Shown here: piece by piece, positions 1 to 8,597 of the stretch
Layout of the letters: every line of letters begins with the position of its first letter
How positions within the stretch are numbered: the first letter of the stretch is position 1
NCBI GenBank assembly: GCA_054661495.1
Contig: BAAFSQ010000100.1
Coordinates: 1-33,063, forward strand
Length of the DNA: 33,063 bases
Reading direction: 5' to 3'
Origin: Zygophlyctis sp. KS116
Lineage: Eukaryota > Chytridiomycota
The notes under the pieces: generated by a model
The model's database searches: none
Told to the model about the DNA's origin: nothing
What the model saw: the letters and a program-made list of their open reading frames with translations, nothing else
Translations under genes and position numbers: made by a program

Positions 1-245
1 TTCAAGCTCTTTATGAGTACTAATTTCATCATCATCTTGATCTTTTGATTCTATTGCAGCGTCAGATTCTAACAGATTAACAGATTCAGATATTGAATCT
101 GCAATCCCATCTTGATAGTGCAACAATTCCATGGGTACACTTTGATTAGTATCTTCATGAACTTTCACTTCAAGCTCTTTATGAGTACTAATTTCATCAT
201 CATCTTGATCTTTTGATTCTATTGCAGCGTCAGATTCTAACAGAT
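1..245 (-). repeat. 168-bp (56-codon) tandem repeat in SH3-protein tail
   Basis: Bases 1-77 recur without difference at 169-245, a period of 168 bp, so the reading frame is kept. An older, diverged unit can be recognised in the protein just upstream in the gene (about 246-380), sharing the pattern NQS..M....H..D......S.SE...LLE. The array reaches the window edge, so the copy number is unknown. Confidence 0.85.
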
Positions 246-1726
246 AAGAAAACTCAGATACTGAGTTTGTATTCATTTGATCGAGATCATCGTTATGCAA
301 CATAATAGAATTCATGCGCTGACTTTGATTATTATCTTCTTTTCTTTCTAACTGAGCTTTAGCATCGAATTCGATCAAGGTAACAGAATTACTTTGTTCC
401 AAATGATCGTTGGTTAAATCTTCAATTTTAGATACTGAAGGAGAATCACTAATTGAATCGGATAAAGTACTTTTGATTAATTCAGCATCACCAGTATCCG
501 ATTTTTGCAACTGTGGTATGTCCATAATCACAATTTGTGTAATACGCTGCTCGTCTTTCTTATTTATCTCTGGAATATCGAAGCTTTTTATTTGTTCATC
601 ATCAACTTCCACAAGCTCTTCAATAATCGTATTAACTTGATGCAGAACATTTTTAGTCTCCTCCAATGACTGATTTACAATTTCATCCACCTTTTTTAAT
701 TTTGGATCAATTTCCAGTATTTTAATGTCAAGATCAGCCAGGCCATCTTGTGATCCCTGATCAGACACTACAGGATTGAGATCATCACGTTTGAAATCCA
801 TACTGGGCGTTTTCTCAGATTGAAGATTTTTCAAAATATTTGATAAACTTTGATCCTCAATCCACTCCAACACATTAAAAGGACAATCCCCACTTTCCAA
901 AGTTTCGATATTCATACTATATAATGAGAATTGTGATAAAATACCCCTGACACCACCCATCTGAAAAAACAGACGACACATTTACAATGTTTCCCTTTAA
1001 AAGCATTAATTCATTTGCTTGTAGTGGTATACGGTCTACTAAAACCTTATAGTATCCTACACTTGAATTTGAAACATTTTTTAAGAATTTGGCAGCTTTT
1101 GATCCTTTAAGAATATTTAAAGGTGCGATTCCTTGTTCCCCTGTAATTTCATTTAAACATAGTCCCCATCCATCACTAAAAACCATTAAAACCCTAATTT
1201 CTTGACCAAATTGTAAACTAATTTCATTAATCCTTTCAGCCATTCTATCAACCACACAAGTATAACTCCCTGGCTCTTTGACAAGAATGTCATCTGATAT
1301 TGATAATTTCTTTACTAGCTTTGGTTTATTTTCCTTATTCTCAAACTGATGCTCATCAAACTCTCGATCTGAAACCTGAAATCCACTTGTAGACTTCAAG
1401 ATTGATAGTGGAACGATGCCTTCTTCTCCTGATTCTTCATTTATACAATGTCCCCAACCATCACTAAACGCCATCATCAATCTTACAGATTGAAACTTTT
1501 GCAATGAGAGCTCATTTGATTGTGTTGCAATTCTTTCGGACATTGCCATATACATTCCAGCGGCAAAATAAATGTCCGGTGAATGATCTGCTGCTAGATC
1601 GGTTCGACTGATTACAGCATCTTTCAGACTTTTACTTAAACCTTCAAGTTTTGCTTCCAGCTCTTCAGCTCTTCCCTTAAGTCTTGAAATTCTTGCCTGG
1701 CGATCATTTCTCTTGATCATGGTCAT
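1..1726 (-). CDS. Triple-SH3-domain protein with acidic repeat tail (C-terminus beyond window)
   Basis: Two exons on the minus strand: 1726-945 and 916-1 (open at the window edge), with a 28-nt intron 917-944. The protein starts with a short charged coiled-coil-like segment (about residues 8-40). Three consecutive SH3 domains follow, each ending in an FSDGW motif and a G-x-(A/V/C)-P-x-x-(I/V)-L strand. The third SH3 is completed only after splicing, where exon 2 supplies its last strand, and this is my evidence for the intron. The remaining roughly 300 residues are acidic, Ser/Gln/Asp-rich and low in complexity, with a 56-residue repeat near the edge. SH3 domains bind Pro-rich peptides, so a cytosolic scaffold in actin or membrane signalling is likely, but I recognise no named family. 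The start at 1726 is the first ATG; a second ATG lies two codons downstream. Confidence 0.75.
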
Positions 1727-1873
1727 TAAGGAACTTGCCTACAAATTTTTCCTGTGCAAAGAAATTTTTGTTGACAGGTCCAGGTCTTAAACCTAAATTT
1801 TTGAAATTTGAAAGAGTGGTGGATGGTCAGGGGGTTCTAATCTTCTACTTTAAACCTCATACTACAAGAAAGG

Positions 1874-3050
1874 ATGAACCTCTTATGGAACAAAAAATAT
1901 CTTAAACAGATCATAGTAATAATATCATCAATTATTCTCTTAATCATGGGATTAAACCTAGAAAATGATTTTACAAAACAAGCAATTTATCTCTTGGCTA
2001 CATCGACATTCTTTCTCGGTCTAGGTCAAAGTTCAAACCTACTATTGGCAAGTTTACTGCTAAATGTCTTGGGTTTTGTGATTTTTAACAAATCCAATCA
2101 TGAAACATTTTACGAAATTTCGAATTTTTCAGTCTCATCAGACTTGCAATTACAAAAACAATCACAAAAGCCTTTAAAACTACGAATTCAACTTTTGGAT
2201 CCACAATTTAGGGTTACTGTCGACCCTAATAACAAACCTCCGCAGATTTTGGCCGTGAGCAAAGGAAGAGTTAAAGAGTGCAATCTATTTCAATCCTCTT
2301 CAAGCGATTTTGATGAATCGCGATTATATTTTCTTAATTATACAATGGTATGTGATCAGATGGTATCTAATACAATTTATACAATAATTAAATTTGAAAA
2401 AGAAAAAACAGGTACCTCATTTTATTCAAATTATAGGATTCTGTTGTGATTCAAGTCAATGCTTTCCAGTATTATCTCATAAAATTAACTGCAATCACTT
2501 ATTCAAGAATTCTTTCTTTTCAGATCGTGACTCTTATAAAAAAATGGAATTACAAGTACTGCCAAAAAAGGAAGTTTTGGAATTGAATTCAGTAGCGACA
2601 TCTAAACAACCCCAAATAGAAAACCCATCATGTCAGAACTGGCAATCTTACATCCCAAACCTTTTAGATCGATATTTGAGAAGGAATTTGGTGATTTCTG
2701 ATATAGAAACAACTCTTACTAATAAAGAGATCGTCAATAATACCAAAAGAACATCCTCGACTTTAAATTCTGCTGATTGCTCAAATGAAACATTAAATTC
2801 TGCTGATTTCTCAAATGCATCTTATAATGCTTATCTAGAATTTGATTTAAATCTAGATAAAAAGAGTCAAAAATTCGTATCATTGGATAATCCATCATCT
2901 GTGATCAAGATTTCAAATGGCTTAATGCAAATTTCTACTATACGATTTTGGCAAGTTTTAATGTTTTGCGGTTTAATGCTTCTCTTCATAACATTTTGCT
3001 GGGTAATGTTCATGGTACTGATTGAATTTTTCTCTCTAGAGTATTCATAA
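1874..3050 (+). CDS. Unknown multi-pass membrane protein
   Basis: Exon 1 is 1874-2411 and exon 2 is 2437-3050, separated by a 25-nt GT..AG intron at 2412-2436; the spliced product is 383 aa. Three hydrophobic segments lie in the first 75 residues. They are followed by a hydrophilic region with beta-like composition (residues about 85-190), a polar Ser/Asn-rich region, and one strong C-terminal membrane segment about 15-40 residues from the end. Without splicing the first frame stops at 2449. Splicing joins it to the only long frame downstream, which reaches the C-terminal membrane span. I recognise no family. The start lies 147 bp from the divergent SH3 gene, leaving room for a shared promoter, and the stop is 129 bp before the next gene. 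Nuclear-envelope or ER localisation would be a guess only. Confidence 0.6.
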
Positions 3051-3179
3051 TAAAAATTGGTTTGATCATTAATTGAATCTAAATATTGAGAGTAGAACGT
3101 CTGCGCTTCCGACCAAACGCCAAGCCTTTCAGACATATGTTGGCACCTGTGGCTTTAATGCTTTATGATTTATTGAAGA

Positions 3180-4790
3180 ATGCTTAATCCCGCATTGAAC
3201 TATTGGATCTTACTCTCTACAATTTTGCTATTTGCCTTGCCTGCTGTTTGCCGTGAGGAAGAGATTGTAGAAATTGATCATGTTGATTCCCGATCGGGAC
3301 AGGTCTGAGTATTTAGCTGATGATTAGATTTATGATAAACTGGGAAGATCTAGAATATTTCATGGAGTCAATATTGTTTACAAGGCATTTCCATACTATC
3401 CGGACTTGGACAACTTTGATCCGCGGTGGAGTTTCTCAATGGAGGATGTTAATCTATTGGCTGATCTTGGGATGAATATGATCAGACTTGATGTTTCATG
3501 GGCAGGAGCAGAACCCGAAAGAGGAAAGTATAATCAGACATATTTTGAAGTGGTACATAGGATCGTTGATATGTGCAAAAGTCGTGGGATTTACGTACTT
3601 TTAGAGTGGCACCAAGATATTTTCTCTGAACGATATTGCGGTAATGGGGCTCCTCTATGGGCTTCAAGACCACTTGACCGTGGAAATAGATTCGGGTTTC
3701 CTTTTCCAATGGGGCGGCCATTTAAGATTAATTCGTTATCCGGACTTCCGGATGCAAAACAATGCGATAATTTTTTTGTCCTGGGATATGGTAGCTACGC
3801 TCTTAGTCAAGCTTATGAAGATTTATATTTTAATTTTAATGGTATAAGGGACTCATTTGTCGACTTTTGGAAAAAGGTTGCAGTTGAATTTAGAAATTCT
3901 TCAAACGTGATTGGCTATGAATTTATTAATGGTAACTCTATTTCTTTAAAATTAGAGCCTTGGGTAGGCCAATGGGCACATGATCCATTTATTTTGACAA
4001 AGAAAGCAGATCGTACACGTCTTCAGCCATTTTATGAAGCTATATCTAGTGGAGTGAGACAAGTTGATGATCAAAAACTCTTCTTCATTGAATCTATTAA
4101 TATAGATTTGTTTCAAATTGGATTTACTAAATTTCCAGTAGCTCCAGAATACCTTAACAAGACTGTTCTATCTTGGCATTTTTACTGGAATCCACTTGGA
4201 AAACAGAGATATATCAAGGCTAGATTTGATGAAGCCCGTAGATTCCACACTGTTTCTTTTGCATCAGAAATTGATATCAGCTGGAAAGATGGAATCTCCA
4301 AGTTGTAATTATCTTCTTATTTAACAGTCGAAGATTAAACAAAAAAGTTTCGAATACATTAGAAACTATAAAAATGTTGGATAAATACAAAGTATCCTGG
4401 CTTGGATGGGAATATAAGACTTTTGTGAGAAAGACTGGATTTAATGATGGGATTTTCGATGAATCAAATGGCGAAAAGAGATCTGAAGTTCTAAAAGCGT
4501 ATTCACGCCCATACGCACATGCAGTGCCAGGCGTGATTGACTATATGAATTACGATGATGATAGAGGAAATTTCACTTTGATATGGACTGTCCCCCCATA
4601 TTATTCTTCTAAAGGCGCAGTGATATCTACGGGAAAACGTTGGCATTATCCAAAAGGAATGTTGGTTAAATTGACTCCAAACATTTCTGATTCATATCAT
4701 GAAAATGGCGCTATACTATACGTGAATAATGCAAGAAGACAATATCCTCAAACTATAAAGATAGAACTTCTTCGTGCAGATTCATATTAA
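3180..4790 (+). CDS. Secreted GH5 endoglycoceramidase-like glycosidase, copy 1
   Basis: Four exons: 3180-3302, 3328-3931, 3956-4304 and 4328-4790 (introns of 25, 24 and 23 nt), 512 aa. An N-terminal hydrophobic signal peptide ends near Ala-Val-Cys. The GH5 barrel opens with F-H-G-V-N and contains D-V-S-W and E-W-H-Q-D motifs. The acid/base Glu of the N-E-P motif is residue 243 and is created across the second splice junction. The nucleophile is Glu347 in A-S-E-I-D. The C-terminal quarter is the beta-sandwich typical of endoglycoceramidases, with R-W-H-Y-P-K-G. Such enzymes cleave the glycan from glycosphingolipids; secretion suggests digestion of foreign or cell-surface glycolipids, although sterol-glucosidase relatives (EGCrP2-like) are possible. 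The second intron is a multiple of three without a stop, so the unspliced frame looks intact but lacks the N-E-P motif. Tandem paralogue lies 123 bp downstream. Confidence 0.9.
3206..3675 (+). repeat. 470-bp identical block, copy in GH5 gene 1
   Basis: Reads identically, base for base as far as I can compare by eye, to 4925-5394 at a constant offset of 1719. It covers most of the signal peptide, the first intron and about 130 codons of the barrel. Identity stops abruptly at both ends. Confidence 0.9.
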
Positions 4791-4913
4791 CAATAAACTC
4801 ATTGTATTTCTAGGAAAAACAGCCATTTATTCGCTGCTTACCAGTCAAATTTAGGGGATCCGCTTGTTTACACTGATCAGCCTCTTTCCACTAGGCAATA
4901 CTTGAACTTTATA

Positions 4914-6491
4914 ATGTACTTAAAGATCTTACTCTCTACAATTTTGCTATTTGCCTTGCCTGCTGTTTGCCGTGAGGAAGAGATTGTAGAAATTGATCAT
5001 GTTGATTCCCGATCGGGACAGGTCTGAGTATTTAGCTGATGATTAGATTTATGATAAACTGGGAAGATCTAGAATATTTCATGGAGTCAATATTGTTTAC
5101 AAGGCATTTCCATACTATCCGGACTTGGACAACTTTGATCCGCGGTGGAGTTTCTCAATGGAGGATGTTAATCTATTGGCTGATCTTGGGATGAATATGA
5201 TCAGACTTGATGTTTCATGGGCAGGAGCAGAACCCGAAAGAGGAAAGTATAATCAGACATATTTTGAAGTGGTACATAGGATCGTTGATATGTGCAAAAG
5301 TCGTGGGATTTACGTACTTTTAGAGTGGCACCAAGATATTTTCTCTGAACGATATTGCGGTAATGGGGCTCCTCTATGGGCTTCAAGACCACTTATTCAC
5401 GGGGATAGATTTAGATTCCCGTTTCCTTGGAGTAAAACCAGAGTCGCATTATATCACAATGGGCCAATGAATGAAGAAACATGTTCAGGATTAAATTTTG
5501 CGAATGGATATTTTAATTTTGAACTCTCTCAGGCTTTTGAAGACCTGTACTTAAATTACAATGGGGTCAGAGATTCATTTGTTAATTTTTGGAGAAAAAT
5601 AGCATCTGAATTCAAGAATGAGTCTAATGTTGTCGGCTATGAATTTATAAATGGTAACTTAAATTAAAAGTAATATTAGAACCCTGGGTTGGACAATTTT
5701 GGAAGAATCCGGGGCTGATTTATACTCCAAATGCTGACTTTAATCGTCTTCAACCTCTTTACGAGTTATTACACGAAGCAGTTCGTAAAATTGACACTGA
5801 AAAGCTAATTTTCTATGAACCAGTTCCTGTCGATTTGCAAAAAGTTGGTTTTAAATCTCTTCCTGGCTCTAGTGATCAAAAATCTGTTCTTTCATGGCAT
5901 TTTTACTGGAATCCAGTTGGAAAATCAGCAGTTTTTCAAGGTAGAATTCAAGATTCAAAGAGACTTAATGTTGTACCATTTGTTTCTGAATTTGATATAA
6001 CATGGGATGGATCCTTGAGAAGAAATTTAGAAGTTGATGAAGGGGGCCTTCAAGTCAATGATTCTCTAGATACTATGAAAAGATTAGACTCTGATTTAAT
6101 TTCATGGCTTGGATGGGAATATAAAACTTATATCAAAAAGACTGGATACGGCGAAGGAATTTTTGATAGTATTAATCAAGTTCAAAGACCTGACATGATC
6201 AAACTCTATTCACGACCATTTGCACAATCTGTTTCTGGAAAAATAATTTACATGGATTATGATGATCAAGAGAATACGTTCAAGTTAAGTTGGGAAATTC
6301 CGCCATTTTCACTGTCAAAATCTTCCACTGTTATCTCTACAGGAAGAAAATGGCATTATCCAAATGGAATGGTAGTTACTATAACCCCCAATGATACCAC
6401 TTCGTATCTTTTAAAGGACAATTTGATGTTTGTGAATGCTCAAAGCCGCCAATTTACACAAATTATTAATTTGACATTAACTAGAAAATAG
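4914..6491 (+). CDS. Secreted GH5 endoglycoceramidase-like glycosidase, copy 2
   Basis: Three exons: 4914-5021, 5047-5653 and 5680-6491 (introns of 25 and 26 nt), 508 aa. It has the same architecture as its upstream neighbour: signal peptide, GH5 barrel, C-terminal beta-sandwich. The acid/base Glu239 again straddles the exon 2/3 junction (N-E-P), and the nucleophile is Glu342 in V-S-E-F-D. It lacks the third intron of copy 1. The start codon differs in context from copy 1, but from 4925 to 5394 the two genes are identical, intron included; after that they are clearly diverged paralogues. Both catalytic Glu residues are present, so both copies look functional. Substrate class (glycosphingolipid or steryl glucoside) is inferred from family only. 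Confidence 0.9.
4925..5394 (+). repeat. 470-bp identical block, copy in GH5 gene 2
   Basis: Partner of 3206-3675. The flanking sequences on both sides differ, so the block is not simply the edge of a recent whole-gene duplication. Confidence 0.9.
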
Positions 6492-6535
6492 ATCAAGTTT
6501 TATATAATGCGGAATAATGGTTGCATACTGAGTTT

Positions 6536-6574
6536 GGGACAATAAGGGACAATGAGGGACAATATGAGCCAATA
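6536..6574 (+). promoter_or_regulatory. Decanucleotide tandem repeat upstream of BTB gene
   Basis: Three exact or near-exact 10-bp units beginning GGGACAAT, then a fourth weaker one (GAGCCAATAG), ending 52 bp before the BTB start codon. A short GC-rich stretch (GGTGCGGGGCGG) follows at about 6583. In an AT-rich intergenic region this is a plausible upstream activating or initiator element; function is inferred from position only. Confidence 0.4.
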
Positions 6575-6626
6575 GGTTAGCTGGTGCGGGGCGGTCACCT
6601 TGTCCGAATTTAGAAAAAAAAAGTTG

Positions 6627-7571
6627 ATGATGACGCAAATCGAAACAGTTCCCACACATAATGATATAATATGTTCTTCCTTGTACTCTAACGGATATGT
6701 CAAAGGACTATATTCTGATCTTACACTTCGAATTCATTCTACAAACTTGTCTATGGACGGAATTCATTTTAAAATTCATAAACTCTTGGCCGTCAAGTCT
6801 CCACTTTTAGCATCATGCTTATCAAATGAATCTGAAATTAATTTGACTCTAAATGATTCAAACATCACTCCTGAAGGTCTAGGAATAGCTATTGGTCATT
6901 TGTATGCTTCATACTCTTCTTCTATCCTCATTTCTTCTTTAACAGGTTCCACTAGCCTCCAAAGAGCTAAACTTTTGAAAAGTGTTCTCTCGGCAGCGTC
7001 TCTTTTGAGATTAGCTGATTTAGTTCATTTGGTTTCCACTTTAATAACTACAGATATTTGTTTAGAAAATGTTGTCGAATATGTTTATCTGGAAGAATAT
7101 TCCAATGCTGAAATTTCAAAGAATATTTTTGAATTTTTAACTAGAGGTAAAAAAAAGTTTTTATAAGTATTATTAGGAATCTTCAAGAAACTTGATAATC
7201 CATGGAACAAGTCTTTAGAAACTTATGATCAACTAGTATCTGTATTTTCAAAACTTAACTTTGAATTACTTAAAAAAGTAATTGAATCAAAGGAATTTCA
7301 AGTCCCAAGTGATATGGAAAGATTTTCATTTGCTAAAAAAGTGGTCTCTGTTCGTGCTGCTCGCAATCCAAAAACAAATCTTAATTATGCTGGCGAAGAG
7401 AATGTATTATTATCTTTTGGATTGAAATCTGGTGAATCTGGTGAATCTGGTGTTACTTTAGTTAGAAAATCTCCCAAATCTCTAAACTCCAAAAAAAGCC
7501 TTGCACAACCCAGTAATCTCTTGTCTTTAAGTGAACGCAAGATTTGGAAGGCTTTTGAAACATCTGATTAA
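6627..7571 (+). CDS. BTB/POZ domain protein
   Basis: Two exons, 6627-7146 and 7177-7571, with a 30-nt intron at 7147-7176 that contains an in-frame stop; 304 aa. Residues about 25-130 have the BTB pattern: S-D-L-T-L-R-I strand, H-F-K-I-H-K-L-L-A-V-K-S-P-L-L motif, a beta strand of hydrophobic and Asn residues, then a helical region with leucines. The second exon carries a helical segment (BACK-like in position) and a Ser/Lys-rich tail. BTB proteins dimerise and often act as Cullin3 substrate adaptors or transcription co-factors; no kelch, zinc finger or MATH domain is visible here. ATG codons at 6627 and 6630 are adjacent; I take the first. There are few conserved landmarks beyond BTB, so the precise role is open. 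Confidence 0.75.
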
Positions 7572-7657
7572 TTTAATGCCTAATAAAATCTTTGCGTTTA
7601 ATGCAAATCTTTTGAACTGTTACTAGGTTAAATTGACCCCAACACTACGCAATTTTT

Positions 7658-7849
7658 ATGACTGCAAGTCCAAAAACAGAAAAGATTACACGGAAAGAAA
7701 AGATTTCTGAATTACTATCAACTGCTCATACAATTGAATCTAAATTACTACAACTCAGTCAAGATCTCAATACTCACATTAACACTCAAAGATTTTGTAT
7801 TATAGAATATAGATCAAGCCTCAGGAGTCTTAAAATCCAGAATGTTTAG
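7658..7849 (+). CDS. Small coiled-coil protein or first exon of an unknown gene
   Basis: A 63-aa frame starting 86 bp after the BTB gene. It is Lys/Glu-rich at the N-terminus and then heptad-like (leucines and isoleucines spaced around residues 17-45). This size and pattern occur in small subunits of complexes such as BLOC-1 or DASH, but I cannot assign it. A weak 20-nt intron candidate near 7846-7865 would extend the frame by a plausible helical stretch (about 20 codons), and it might belong to the same gene as the next frame. The exon model is unresolved. Confidence 0.4.
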   Translation: MTASPKTEKITRKEKISELLSTAHTIESKLLQLSQDLNTHINTQRFCIIEYRSSLRSLKIQNV

Positions 7850-7909
7850 GTTCTAAGCCTTAGTTTAGGGTTGTCAAGCAAATTAACAAAGATTTAAATC
7901 TAGTGATAA

Positions 7910-8461
7910 ATGTTTTTTTTATATATGGCTGTATTCCTGACAATTGTCTCATCCTCCTTGACTGGAAGAGAAGTTTTGGACAATCCTAGAAATAGACTTG
8001 AAAGTCTTGATTTACAGCCTATTATTGAAAGAGATTTTCAGAAACGTTTAAATTCTCTAAGGGCAAGGGCTAGTGAGACCTCGCAAGATCTAGATCACCG
8101 GCTTAAAATCACAAAAAATTTAGTTCCAGCTTTAGAACAGAAATTAGAGGACTGGAGAAATGCACTCTCTTTTTTAGATGGACACAAATATTCTCCTGAA
8201 TGGTTCAACAATATTAGGCGTATGTTGAAATTACCTACTGTGTCAGAGCAGGGTGCCAAAATAGGTGGATTTAGGTCCAAGACAAGGGTAGCAATTCTGA
8301 AAGAAATTAAAGATTTACATGAAAAAATCAAGGATTGCAAGTCTAAAATAGAGAATTTGGATGAACAAATCACAAATGCTATATTGTCAGATTTTGTTGA
8401 AATTCGTAAAAATTTAAAGGATGAAAATGGATGGGAAATTATTTTTGATTATGGTCGGTAA
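7910..8461 (+). CDS. Unknown coiled-coil protein with N-terminal hydrophobic segment
   Basis: A 183-aa frame. Residues 1-18 are hydrophobic (signal peptide or anchor). Two long charged helical stretches follow (about 30-90 and 120-165), interrupted by a segment containing Tyr-Ser-Pro-Glu-Trp-Phe. It is rich in Lys, Glu and Leu with heptad spacing. No family recognised. It may be the 3' part of a gene beginning at 7658, because the hydrophobic start could instead be unspliced intron sequence (a GTATTCCTG donor-like site lies at about 7930). The frame stops at 8461 next to a GTAAAC donor-like sequence, so a further short exon is possible. Confidence 0.45.
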   Translation: MFFLYMAVFLTIVSSSLTGREVLDNPRNRLESLDLQPIIERDFQKRLNSLRARASETSQDLDHRLKITKNLVPALEQKLEDWRNALSFLDGHKYSPEWFNNIRRMLKLPTVSEQGAKIGGFRSKTRVAILKEIKDLHEKIKDCKSKIENLDEQITNAILSDFVEIRKNLKDENGWEIIFDYGR

Positions 8462-8597
8462 ACTCAACTTTAAAAGGATTTGTTGACTGCCGCTAGAAGA
8501 GCTGTATATGATCTACGTAAAGGTTTTTTCTTTTAGTGCTTTCAGAAACCTCAAATAAATTTAAAAATAATGATTATAAGGGTGTTTTCTTTGAAAA

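Noticed and set aside
2867-3136. Minus-strand frame opposite the end of the membrane-protein gene
   Set aside because: It overlaps the C-terminal membrane helix coding region and shows no domain; it is a shadow frame.
3482-3721. Minus-strand frames inside both glycosidase genes
   Set aside because: They are antisense to strongly conserved GH5 coding sequence and duplicated only because the sense sequence is.
6477-6703. Two overlapping minus-strand frames between the glycosidase and BTB genes
   Set aside because: No domain, biased composition, and they overlap the BTB start and promoter repeats.
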